Shown: in pieces, positions 1 through 7,579 of the stretch
Layout: each line of letters starts with the position of its first letter
How positions within the stretch are numbered: the stretch's first letter is position 1
Made by a program: the position numbers and the translations under genes
Assembly: GCA_963764465.1 (NCBI GenBank)
Contig: CAVXSO010000007.1
Coordinates: 1-64,000, forward strand
Direction of reading: 5' to 3'
Length of the DNA: 64,000 bases
Source of the DNA: JAJXXT01 sp963764465
GTDB taxonomy: Bacteria > Pseudomonadota > Alphaproteobacteria > Acetobacterales > Acetobacteraceae
Notes under the pieces: model-generated
What the model saw: only the letters and a program-made list of their open reading frames with translations
Told to the model about the DNA's origin: nothing
The model's database searches: none

Positions 1-790
1 CAGCGCCAGTGCGATGCCATAGCAGAAGGTATCGAGGAGGTCGTCCTCGCGGTGGCTGCGCTTGTCGCCGATGCGGAAGGTCTCGACCTGGTCGAGCAGG
101 TGGTCGCGGAGGTTGTGCTTGTACTCGGTGACCCTGTTGAAGGCGGGCTCGGTGTATTTCACGAGGCCCTGATGGACATAGCCTGAGACGGATAGCGCCC
201 GCTCGTCCTTGCCCAAGGCGGTGAGGTGGGATTCGATCGCGACGGCCGGGTATCCACGCCGAAGGGCTTGCTGCAGGAGGATGGTCCCGGAGTTCTTGTC
301 CTCGATGTAGGCGCCCGTCGAGCCGTACCGGGCTCGGCATTGGCGGGCCAGTTCGTCCAGCCGTTGGAACACACGGGGTAACCACGCCTCCAGCAGCGCG
401 CCCTCGATCTGCACGATGTCCCAGTCCAGGATGCAGAGCGGCCGGGTGGCTGATGTGGTGTCATAGGCGAAGTACGTCACCGCCGTGGCGTCGTGGTCGG
501 TGCCGGTCTTGGAGGCGGTGTCGATCACCGCGAACACGGTATCGCAATGGCGTGGGTAGGGTACCGGCTGCCCGTTCTCCAGCAGCTTGTCGCGGCTGAA
601 GAAGGCCTGTCCTGACCAGTCGACGAACTCGGCGAGGTGCTCCTGGGCGTAGACGAGGGGGATCGTTGTTATCCTTCAGCGCCTGCAGGTTGGCCTCCCG
701 GCGCTGCTGCCAGGCTTCGGGGTGTGAATCGTTCTGGCTGAGACGTCCAGGTCTTGCTGATGAACTGGCCGGGCACGAGGCAGCGGAGAT
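1..790 (-). pseudogene. phage terminase large subunit remnant (frameshifted, cut at both ends)
   Basis: Read on the minus strand, positions 660 down to 1 encode the nuclease half of a phage terminase large subunit, which cleaves and packages phage DNA. Visible are a segment reading AEFVDWSGQAFFSRDKLL, the acidic strand FAVIDTASKTG near 500-530 and the acidic C-terminal stretch DDLLDTFCYGIALAL that runs off the left edge. The frame meets a TGA at 676-678. One extra C in the C-run near 656-661 explains this, because the neighbouring frame continues upstream as REANLQALKDNNDP. A further piece, CLVPGQFISKTW, lies at about 755-785, immediately behind the stop codon of the flavoprotein gene. The N-terminal ATPase domain is absent, so this is a dead prophage fragment even if the indel were a sequencing error. 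Confidence 0.8.
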
Positions 791-792
791 CG

Positions 793-2184
793 TTAGATGC
801 CGCGGGCAGCCGACTGACCGGCGAGCCGCCCCAGCGTCACCGCCATGCAGAGCCCCATGGCCGGCAGATAGCCCCAGACACCCGGCCCGGAGACGCTGCG
901 CGCCGTGCCGCCGCCGGCATAGAGGTTCGGGAGGCGTGAGCCATCCGGGCGGCAGACGCCGGCATGCTCGTCCACCACCAAGCCACCCTGGGTGTGAAAC
1001 AGCGCGCCGGTTACCCGCACCGCGTAAAGCCGCTCGCCTAACGGCGGACAGGCAGTGAAATCGCGACCGAAACGATCATGCTCCACGCCACGCGCCGCGC
1101 GGCGTGCCGCATCCAGGGTTTCGGCCAGCGCGTCGGCGGGCAGGCCGGTTAGGTGAGCGAGCGCGTGCACGTTGTCCGCCTCGCGGATCATGCCTGTCTG
1201 CTGGAGCAAGCCATATTCGTGCCAGCGCTGGTTGGAGCGATGCAGCCGTTCGTCGTAGACAACCCAGGCCTGGCCACCGGGCTCGGCCAGCACCTTCAGC
1301 GATTGTCCCGAGATGTCCTCGAGCTCGTTGGAGAAGCGGCGTCCCTCGCGGTTCACCTGGATGCCGCCTTCCATCACCAGGTTGTAGTTGACCAAAATGC
1401 CGCTCTCGGCCTGCAGCGCTCCGTAGCCTTGGAACGCCGCCATGTCCGCAACCGCGCCACCCAGTTCCATGCCCCAGGCAATGCCGGCGCCATCGTCGCC
1501 GGCGTGGGTGAAAACCGGGATATCGCTATGCCCGACGATGAAGCGCTGGATCATCGCGCGGCTGGCCGCGAAACCGCAGGTGGCGAGCACGACCGCTCGG
1601 CAGCCGAGATGCTCCTCGTTGCCGTCCGGGCGACTGACGCGCAGGCCGGCAACACGCCCCTCGCCATCCGCATAGAGCGCGCTGACCTGGGCCGAGGTGG
1701 AGATCAGCGCGCCCGCGTGCTCGGCCGCCTCGGCGAGGCGGGCCAGCAGCTCGGCGCCGTTGCGCCCTGGCACGCCGTGCAGCCGCGGCCTGGTGTGGCC
1801 GAAATCGCCGCGCCATGCGGTCTCGAGCGAAAGCGGCACGCCCCGATCCGTCAGCCAGTCCACCGTGGGACCGCTCTCCCGCGCAACAACAGCGGCGAAG
1901 CCGGGATCGGTCTGGCCGCGCGTCTTGGCTAGGATGTCGGCGAGCAACGCCGCCGCCGAATCCTCGACGCCCGCCTCGCGCTGCGCCCTGGTGCCGGCGG
2001 CGCAGATGAAGCCCTGGGACATCGCGGTGACGCCGGCGGGCTTGGCGTCGCGCTCCAGCACCATGACCTCCGCGCCCGCGTCTGCGGCGGCCAGCGCCGC
2101 AGTCATGCCGCAGGCGCCGCCGCCCACCACCGCCACGTCCACGCTGGCATCGAAACCCGCTTCGGGCAGTGGCAGGATTGTCAT
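793..2184 (-). CDS. FAD-dependent dehydrogenase, fumarate reductase/ketosteroid dehydrogenase type
   Basis: This 463-residue protein belongs to the FAD_binding_2 family (fumarate reductase, succinate dehydrogenase and 3-ketosteroid dehydrogenase flavoproteins), which add or remove hydrogen across C-C bonds next to a carbonyl. The dinucleotide-binding motif GGGACG is at residues 21-26, followed by the acidic strand end MVLERD. The C-terminal part carries LYAGGGTARSVSGPGVWGYLPA, typical of the FAD-binding return of this family, shown here only as its start LYAGGG and end WGYLPA. There is no signal peptide or heme motif, so it is probably cytosolic. The ATG at 2184 has a GGAG-type ribosome site 6 bases upstream and is preferred to a GTG at 2217. 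It is transcribed divergently from the MmgE/PrpD gene across a region with two putative GntR sites. Substrate unknown. Confidence 0.85.
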   Translation of the reverse strand: MTILPLPEAGFDASVDVAVVGGGACGMTAALAAADAGAEVMVLERDAKPAGVTAMSQGFICAAGTRAQREAGVEDSAAALLADILAKTRGQTDPGFAAVVARESGPTVDWLTDRGVPLSLETAWRGDFGHTRPRLHGVPGRNGAELLARLAEAAEHAGALISTSAQVSALYADGEGRVAGLRVSRPDGNEEHLGCRAVVLATCGFAASRAMIQRFIVGHSDIPVFTHAGDDGAGIAWGMELGGAVADMAAFQGYGALQAESGILVNYNLVMEGGIQVNREGRRFSNELEDISGQSLKVLAEPGGQAWVVYDERLHRSNQRWHEYGLLQQTGMIREADNVHALAHLTGLPADALAETLDAARRAARGVEHDRFGRDFTACPPLGERLYAVRVTGALFHTQGGLVVDEHAGVCRPDGSRLPNLYAGGGTARSVSGPGVWGYLPAMGLCMAVTLGRLAGQSAARGI

Positions 2185-2198
2185 GGTCACTCCGGCTG

Positions 2199-2210
2199 AT
2201 TGTATCCACG
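2199..2210. promoter_or_regulatory. putative GntR operator 1 (GTATCC core)
   Basis: ATTGTATCCACG, core at 2202-2207, sits just upstream of the flavoprotein start. It resembles the three other sites in the island (2251, 10561, 10613). Its centre is 53 bp from the next site. Confidence 0.4.
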
Positions 2211-2250
2211 GCGGCACGTAACCCTAGGGTGTAATGGCGAACACGGCAAT

Positions 2251-2262
2251 TAGTGTATGCAG
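2251..2262. promoter_or_regulatory. putative GntR operator 2 (GTATGC core)
   Basis: TAGTGTATGCAG, core GTATGC at 2255-2260, lies 26 bases before the MmgE/PrpD start. The same core, reverse-complemented, occurs at 10564-10569. Binding by the GntR protein encoded at 4986-5684 is inference. Confidence 0.4.
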
Positions 2263-2287
2263 AGCCGCTGCCGTGATATGGGAGAGC

Positions 2288-3658
2288 ATGCAAGACGTCG
2301 CCAGCGAACCCGCCTCCCTCCGCCTTGCCCGGCACGCGGCGGGCATCCGCTATGAGCACCTGCCGCCGCACGCCGTCGCCGGGGCCAAGACCTTCCTGCT
2401 GGACACGTTTGGGGTCGGGGTCGCCGGCTCCTCGGCACCCGGCGCCGGAGAGGCCGTTGCGGCCGCGACACGATGGGGCGAGGGCCCGGAGGCGTCGCTG
2501 TGGGGAACGCGACGGCGCCTGCCCGCCCCCACGGCCGCCTTCGCCAACGGCTTCGCCACCCATGGTCAGGAATACGACTGCGTTCACGAAGCGGCGGTCC
2601 TGCACCCGATGGCCACATTGTTGCCTGCGGCGCTGGCTTGGGCGGAGCGGGAGGGCGGGATCGGAGGACGCGACTTCCTGGCCGCCGTTGCGGCCGGCGT
2701 GGACGTCGCGATCGGGCTGGGTTTGGCCTCGCGCGCGCCGCTGCGTTTCTTCCGCCCCGCGACCGGCGGCGGCTTCGGCGCAGCGGCCACGATCGGGCGG
2801 CTCGCGCGAGCTGATGCCGAGCGCATCGCGAACGGGATGGGGCTGCTCTACGCCCAGACCTCCGGCACGATGCAGCCGCATATCGAGGGCAGCATCGCGC
2901 TGCCGATGCAGGTGGGCTTCAACGCACGCGCCGCGGTCTGCGCGGCCGATCTCGCGGGCGCCGGGCTGCCGGGGCCACGCGGTGTGATCGATGGGACGTT
3001 CGGCTATCTGAACCTGTTCGAGGGCGCGTGGGACCTGGCGCCGATCTGGCCCGAGCTTGGCCGGCGCTGGCGCATCGCGGAGCTGAGCCACAAGCCATTT
3101 CCCTCCGGGCGAGCCACGCATGGCGGGCTCGAGGGGGTGATGACGTTGCGAGACCGTTACGGTTTCGGTGCTGCCGACATCGCCCACATCACCGTACGCG
3201 GGCCGCCGCTGATCGTGCGCCTGTGCGGCCGGCCGGCGGTGGCGGACCCGTCGCCGAGTTATGCTCGCCTCTGCATGGGCTTCGCCATCGCGAAGACGCT
3301 GCAGCATGGCACGCTGGATGTGACGCATTATCGCGGCGAGGCACTGCGCGACCCCGAGACCTATGCACTCGCCCAGCGCGTGGTGACGGTGGAGGACGGC
3401 ACGACCGACCCCAACGCGCTGGTGCCGCAGCAGGTCTCGGTGGAGCTGAAGGACGGGCGGCGGCTCGAATGGGGGTGCGAGCAGGTGCTCGCGCATCCCA
3501 CGCGCCCGCTTTCACGCGAAGCGCATCTGGCGAAGTTTCACCGCTGCTGGTCGCTCGCGGCCGAGGCGCTGGGCCCGGCGGAAGCGATGATCGAGATGGT
3601 GGAGCATATCGAGGAGGTGGATGACATGCGCCGGCTTGCCCGTCTGCTCGCGCCATGA
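2288..3658 (+). CDS. MmgE/PrpD family protein
   Basis: The 456-residue product is a member of the MmgE/PrpD family, whose characterised members are 2-methylcitrate dehydratase and cis-aconitate decarboxylase. It spans the usual family length, from the all-helical first domain (SLRLARHAAG...LLDTFGVGVAG) to the second domain containing HKPFPSGRATHG, the family's substrate-pocket region. The ATG at 2288 follows GGGAGAG by a short gap and is preferred to an upstream ATG at 2234. The stop overlaps the next start as ATGA (3655-3658), so it is translated with the amidase that follows. Members of this family in catabolic islands are usually hydratases or isomerases of di- or tricarboxylic acids, but the reaction here cannot be read from sequence. 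Confidence 0.88.
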   Translation: MQDVASEPASLRLARHAAGIRYEHLPPHAVAGAKTFLLDTFGVGVAGSSAPGAGEAVAAATRWGEGPEASLWGTRRRLPAPTAAFANGFATHGQEYDCVHEAAVLHPMATLLPAALAWAEREGGIGGRDFLAAVAAGVDVAIGLGLASRAPLRFFRPATGGGFGAAATIGRLARADAERIANGMGLLYAQTSGTMQPHIEGSIALPMQVGFNARAAVCAADLAGAGLPGPRGVIDGTFGYLNLFEGAWDLAPIWPELGRRWRIAELSHKPFPSGRATHGGLEGVMTLRDRYGFGAADIAHITVRGPPLIVRLCGRPAVADPSPSYARLCMGFAIAKTLQHGTLDVTHYRGEALRDPETYALAQRVVTVEDGTTDPNALVPQQVSVELKDGRRLEWGCEQVLAHPTRPLSREAHLAKFHRCWSLAAEALGPAEAMIEMVEHIEEVDDMRRLARLLAP

Positions 3659-4293
3659 GCGAGGACGATCGCGCCGTCTACGCGCGCCAGCGCTTCGCGC
3701 AACCGGTGGGCCTGGGACGCGCGCCTGCGCTGCTGCTGGTGGATTTCCAGGCGGGCTTCGTCGACCCCGATGCTTTCGGCGGCGGCAATATCCCGGCGGC
3801 GGCACAGCGCAGCATGGCACTGCTGTCCGCGGCGCGGGCGCGCGGCTGGCCGGTCGCGCATACCCGCGTGGTCTATGCCGCCGACGGATCCGATGCCGGT
3901 GCGTTCGCGCGCAAGGTGCCGGGCCTGCTCACGCTCACCGAACACGCGGCTGGCAGCCAGACGCTGCCGGAGCTGGCGCCGGTGGAGGGCGAACTGCTGA
4001 TCCGCAAGCGCCAGGCCTCCGCGTTTTTCGCCAGCGAGCTGGCCACGTGGCTCGCCTGGCGGCAGGTGGACACGCTGCTGGTCGCGGGCTGCACCACCTC
4101 CGGCTGCGTGCGCGCGAGCGTGGTCGACGCGATAAGCCACAACCTGCGCACCGTCGTGCTGACGGATTGCGTGGGCGACAGGGCGCTCGGGCCGCACGAG
4201 GCGAACCTGTTCGACATGGGGCAGAAATACGCGGACCTGATGACGCGCGACGAAGCACTCGCGGCACTGCAAATGGGAGACGGGCATGGTTGA
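3655..4293 (+). CDS. isochorismatase-family amidohydrolase (maleamate amidase/N-carbamoylsarcosine amidase-like)
   Basis: This 212-residue cysteine hydrolase of the isochorismatase fold hydrolyses a C-N amide bond. The catalytic triad is visible: Asp30 (LLLVDFQAGF), Lys118 (RKRQASAF) and Cys151 (TTSGCVRAS). The TTSGCVRAS motif is that of N-carbamoylsarcosine amidohydrolase and maleamate amidohydrolase rather than of true isochorismatases. The ATG overlaps the preceding stop, and the 3' end overlaps the next gene by 8 bp. The partner downstream is a maleate-isomerase-like protein. This pairing is known from nicotinate catabolism (maleamate to maleate to fumarate), so an amide of a short diacid is a reasonable substrate guess, but it is inference. 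Confidence 0.8.
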   Translation: MSEDDRAVYARQRFAQPVGLGRAPALLLVDFQAGFVDPDAFGGGNIPAAAQRSMALLSAARARGWPVAHTRVVYAADGSDAGAFARKVPGLLTLTEHAAGSQTLPELAPVEGELLIRKRQASAFFASELATWLAWRQVDTLLVAGCTTSGCVRASVVDAISHNLRTVVLTDCVGDRALGPHEANLFDMGQKYADLMTRDEALAALQMGDGHG

Positions 4294-5032
4294 TTCCATC
4301 GGCTGGCGACGGACCTTTGGCGTGCTGGTGCCTTCCACCAACACCATCGTGCAGCCGGAGTTTGACGCGATGGCCCCGGCGGGCGTGACCAACCATATTT
4401 CGCGCATCGTCATCCCCAACATGCCGATCGCGACCGACGCCGATTTCTCGCTGCTGATGGAGCGGGTGCGCGCGGCGCTGATGGATTCCGTACGCTCGGT
4501 GATGTCCGCGGCGCCGGATGCGCTGGTGATGGGCATGTCGGCCGAGACCTTCTGGGACGGGGCCGACGGTGCGGTGACGATGCGTAAGCGTATCGAAGCC
4601 GAGGCCGGTGTCGCGATCGCCATGGGATCGGAGGCAGTGGTGGCGGCACTCGCGTGTTACGGCGCGATCCGGCGCATCGCGGTGGTGACGCCCTACATGC
4701 CCGTGGGTGACGAGAGGGTAAGCAAGTTCTTCGCCGAGAGCGGCATCGATGTCGTCGCAATGCGCGGACTACGTTGCGCGAGCCCCACCGCCATCGCGCG
4801 GGTGACCGAGGCGGAGCTCGCTGCCGCCATGAGCGAGATCGACGGGCCGGACGTACAGGCGATCGTGCAGGTCGGCACCAATCTCGCGATGGCGCGCCTC
4901 GCCGGTGCGGCGGAAGCCTGGCTCGGCAAGCCCGTGCTCGCCATCAACACTGCGACCTACTGGCACGCGCTGCGCAACAACGGGATCAACGACCTCGTCG
5001 ACGGGTTTGGCTCCCTGCTGGCGCGTCACTGA
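4286..5032 (+). CDS. maleate cis-trans isomerase/arylmalonate decarboxylase-like protein lacking both catalytic cysteines
   Basis: The 248-residue protein has the Asp/Glu racemase fold of the maleate isomerase and arylmalonate decarboxylase branch. The N-terminal FGVLVPSTNTIVQPEF is the typical phosphate/carboxylate-binding opening. In characterised isomerases two cysteines attack the double bond. Here the first site reads VMGMSAETFW (Met84-Ser85) and the second reads VQVGTNLAM (Gly197-Thr198-Asn199), so neither cysteine is present. The only cysteines, near residues 124 and 164, lie outside those motifs. It may therefore catalyse a different reaction. The start overlaps the amidase by 8 bp. 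The 3' end overlaps the convergent regulator gene by 47 bp. Confidence 0.75.
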   Translation: MVDSIGWRRTFGVLVPSTNTIVQPEFDAMAPAGVTNHISRIVIPNMPIATDADFSLLMERVRAALMDSVRSVMSAAPDALVMGMSAETFWDGADGAVTMRKRIEAEAGVAIAMGSEAVVAALACYGAIRRIAVVTPYMPVGDERVSKFFAESGIDVVAMRGLRCASPTAIARVTEAELAAAMSEIDGPDVQAIVQVGTNLAMARLAGAAEAWLGKPVLAINTATYWHALRNNGINDLVDGFGSLLARH

Positions 5033-5684
5033 GGCCGTTGGCTACCGCGCGGTCACCGAGAAAGACGTGGTGCGCGGCGAGCACATGGCTGCGCATCACG
5101 GAGGCCGCCCAATGCCCGTCATGGGCGCGGAAGGCGGCGACCAGTTCCACGTGATGCGAGGCACTGCGGACGAGATCCGCGCGCGTGTAGGCATGGAAGG
5201 TCTGCATCACCAAGGGCATCTGCACCACGCTCGCGGCCATGGCGGCGAGGCGCGGGTGTGCCGCGGCGGCGAGGATGAGCTGGTGGAAGCGGCTGTTGGC
5301 GATGGCGATCTCCGCGCGTTCGCCCGGCGCGTCGGAGGCAGCGAGGCGCGCGGTGATCTCGGCCAGGCGCTCGAGTTCGTCGATGTCGATGCCGCCGAGG
5401 CGCTGGGCCGCGAGTTCAGCGGCGTAGCTTTCAAGCACGGCGCGCAGGCCGAATACCTCGTCGATATCGGCGCGTGTCCAGGAGACGACAGAGGCGCCGC
5501 GATTGGGGATGAACTCGACCAGCCCCTCGGAGTGGAGGCGGCGCAGAGCCTCGCGCACCGGCGTGCGGCTGATGCCGAGGCTGACCGCGAGATCCTCGCC
5601 CTTGAGATGCGCGCCGGCGGCGTATTCGCCCGTTGCGATACGATGCCGGATCGCGTCGTAGGCGTGCTGGACGGCGTCCGCCAT
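4986..5684 (-). CDS. GntR family transcriptional regulator, FCD (FadR-type) subfamily
   Basis: This 232-residue regulator has an N-terminal winged helix-turn-helix (residues about 5-70, with LGISRTPVREALRRLHSEG as recognition region) and a C-terminal all-helical FCD ligand domain. Such proteins usually repress catabolic genes until a carboxylate effector binds. The ATG at 5684 lies 7 bases after the hyuB stop, so it is the last gene of the HMG-lyase/hyuA/hyuB operon and is probably autoregulated. Its 3' end overlaps the convergent isomerase gene. Four GTATNC-type sites in the island's two divergent promoter regions are its likely targets. Several FCD regulators, such as UxuR and NanR, recognise GTATA-containing sites. 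Confidence 0.9.
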   Translation of the reverse strand: MADAVQHAYDAIRHRIATGEYAAGAHLKGEDLAVSLGISRTPVREALRRLHSEGLVEFIPNRGASVVSWTRADIDEVFGLRAVLESYAAELAAQRLGGIDIDELERLAEITARLAASDAPGERAEIAIANSRFHQLILAAAAHPRLAAMAASVVQMPLVMQTFHAYTRADLVRSASHHVELVAAFRAHDGHWAASVMRSHVLAAHHVFLGDRAVANGLSDAPAGSQTRRRGR

Positions 5685-5691
5685 CGCGCGC

Positions 5692-7569
5692 TCAGGCCGA
5701 TGCCGGGGCGCGCGGCGGCGCGAGCCCGGTCTCATCAAGGCAGCGTGCGCGCAGGGTTGCGATATCGGCACCGAAATCGAACAGCGCGGTGGCGCCGCGC
5801 GCCTGCCGCAAGCGCGTGCGCAGCACCTCCGTCGCCGCGCCGTCGGGCGATCCGTCGGCCGCAAGCACAACTCCATAGCGCTCCGCCCCCGCCGCGGTGA
5901 CCAGGCCGCGGCAGATGTCGACCGCGACCAGCGCGGGATCACGCTCGAGCGGATCGCCCCAACCGCCGCCACCCCAGGTGACAAAGCGCAGCGCATCGCC
6001 CGGGCGCACGCGGACATGATCACATTTCGCCGGCAGGATCGCGCGCGAACCGTCCGCGCGCTCCAGCAGCTTGCGGCTGCGCGCGCCGGGCTGGCCGCCG
6101 TTCACGCCCCAGGGATAGGTGAACCAGCGATCGTCGTGGATTGAAATCTCGCCGGTTTCGAGGAACCTGTAAAGGATTTCGATGCCGTTGCCGCCGCGAT
6201 GCTTGCCCGGACCGCCGGAATCGGGAACCGTCTCGTAACGCTCGATGCGCATCGGGAAATAGGCTTCAAGGAACTCGTTCGGCACGTTGGTGAAGCTCGG
6301 CCATAACGAGTGGCCATCCGGCCCGTCGCCGAACGGGCGCCCCGGAATGCCGCCGAAGCCGATCTGAAACAACTGGAACCATTCGCCGTTGTCGCTGCGC
6401 GTACCGGAATACATCAGGTGCGGCGATGAAGAAAAACCAGCGGCGCAGAGGAATTCCGGCTGGCGCTGGCCGAGCAGCCCGCCTAGCACGTCGAAGATGC
6501 GCCCAAGCGCGTGCGTGCGGCAGGAGAGGGCCGCGGGAAAGCGGGGGCGAAGCAGCGATCCCTCCGGGATGCGCACCTCGACCAGATCGTAGAACCCGTC
6601 GTTGAACAGGATCTGCGGATCGAACACCATGATCATGTAGATGCCGAAGAACATCTTCAGCATGTTCTCGTTGAGCAGGAAGTTGATCGAGCTCGCGGAT
6701 TGCGGATCGGTACCGCTCCAGTCGAGGATCACGCGCTCGCCCTCGCGGCGCATGGTGCAGGCGATACGCCAGGGCCCGTTGCCGATGCCATCGTCGCAGA
6801 CATAGTCCTCGAAACTCAGCGTCTCCTCCGGGATGGTGCGCTGGATGAGGGCTGCCATGGCGCGGCGGTTGCGGGCCAGCGCCGCGTCCATCGCCGAAGA
6901 GAAGATATCGACGCCGAAACGATCCGCCATCTCGATCACCCGCCGTTCCGCCGTGCGGCAGGCGGCGACGATGGCGTTGAGGTCGGCGCGGTTCCAGTGC
7001 GGCAGGCGGCAGAGATTGAGCGCGAGTTCGAGTACGTCCTGCTGCAGCACGCCGCCGCGGTAGAGCTTGACGGGCGGAATGATGCAGCCCTCCTCGAAGA
7101 TGGTGGCGGCATCGGTTGGCAGGCTGCCGGGCACCTTGCCGCCGACATCCGTCATGTGGCCGAACATGGCCGACCAGGCGATCAGCCGCTCACCGTGCCA
7201 GTAGATCGGCAGCAGGACCAGCCAGTCATTGGCGTGGCTGATCGCGCCCTCGCAGCGATACGGGTCCGAGATCAGGAAGATGTCGCCGGGCTCCACCGTG
7301 CCGTCGAAGCTGCGCAGGAAGCCGTCGATGAAGCTGCCGAACTGGCCCACCACCATCCGTCCCTGACGATCGGCGATGAGGGGAAACTCGTCGTGCTGCT
7401 CGCGGATGCCGGGCGACATCGCGGTGCGGAACAACACAGCGTCCATCTCGTAGCGGGCGTTTCGCAGCGCGCTCTCGATGATGTCGAGGGTGATCGGGTC
7501 CACCTCGCGCGTGGGCAGCGCGCCCGTGGCCTTTTCAATGATGCGGGTGCGGTGACGCGGCGTTGTCAT
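5692..7569 (-). CDS. hyuB: hydantoinase B/oxoprolinase family protein
   Basis: A 625-residue HyuB-type subunit, the usual partner of HyuA. Together such pairs form ATP-dependent N-methylhydantoinases, 5-oxoprolinases or acetone/acetophenone carboxylases. Recognisable blocks are LDIIESALRNARYEMDAVL near the N terminus, GDIFLISDPY with HANDW (metal/phosphate site region), a glycine-rich stretch HRGGNGIEI, and the C-terminal VTWGGGGWGDPLERDP. Length is normal for the family. It lies 10 bp downstream of hyuA and 7 bp upstream of the regulator gene. The substrate could be a cyclic amide or a ketone. Sequence alone does not decide between hydrolysis and carboxylation. Confidence 0.88.
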   Translation of the reverse strand: MTTPRHRTRIIEKATGALPTREVDPITLDIIESALRNARYEMDAVLFRTAMSPGIREQHDEFPLIADRQGRMVVGQFGSFIDGFLRSFDGTVEPGDIFLISDPYRCEGAISHANDWLVLLPIYWHGERLIAWSAMFGHMTDVGGKVPGSLPTDAATIFEEGCIIPPVKLYRGGVLQQDVLELALNLCRLPHWNRADLNAIVAACRTAERRVIEMADRFGVDIFSSAMDAALARNRRAMAALIQRTIPEETLSFEDYVCDDGIGNGPWRIACTMRREGERVILDWSGTDPQSASSINFLLNENMLKMFFGIYMIMVFDPQILFNDGFYDLVEVRIPEGSLLRPRFPAALSCRTHALGRIFDVLGGLLGQRQPEFLCAAGFSSSPHLMYSGTRSDNGEWFQLFQIGFGGIPGRPFGDGPDGHSLWPSFTNVPNEFLEAYFPMRIERYETVPDSGGPGKHRGGNGIEILYRFLETGEISIHDDRWFTYPWGVNGGQPGARSRKLLERADGSRAILPAKCDHVRVRPGDALRFVTWGGGGWGDPLERDPALVAVDICRGLVTAAGAERYGVVLAADGSPDGAATEVLRTRLRQARGATALFDFGADIATLRARCLDETGLAPPRAPASA

Positions 7570-7579
7570 CTCGACCTCG

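Noticed and set aside
1526..3496. 656-codon minus-strand frame bridging the flavoprotein and MmgE/PrpD genes
   Set aside because: It crosses the divergent promoter region and has no domain of its own. It is a GC-rich artefact.
3655..5032. Calling the two genes nicF and nicE of nicotinate degradation
   Set aside because: The isomerase-like protein lacks the catalytic cysteines, and no other nicotinate gene (nicA, nicB, nicC, nicX, nicD) is nearby.
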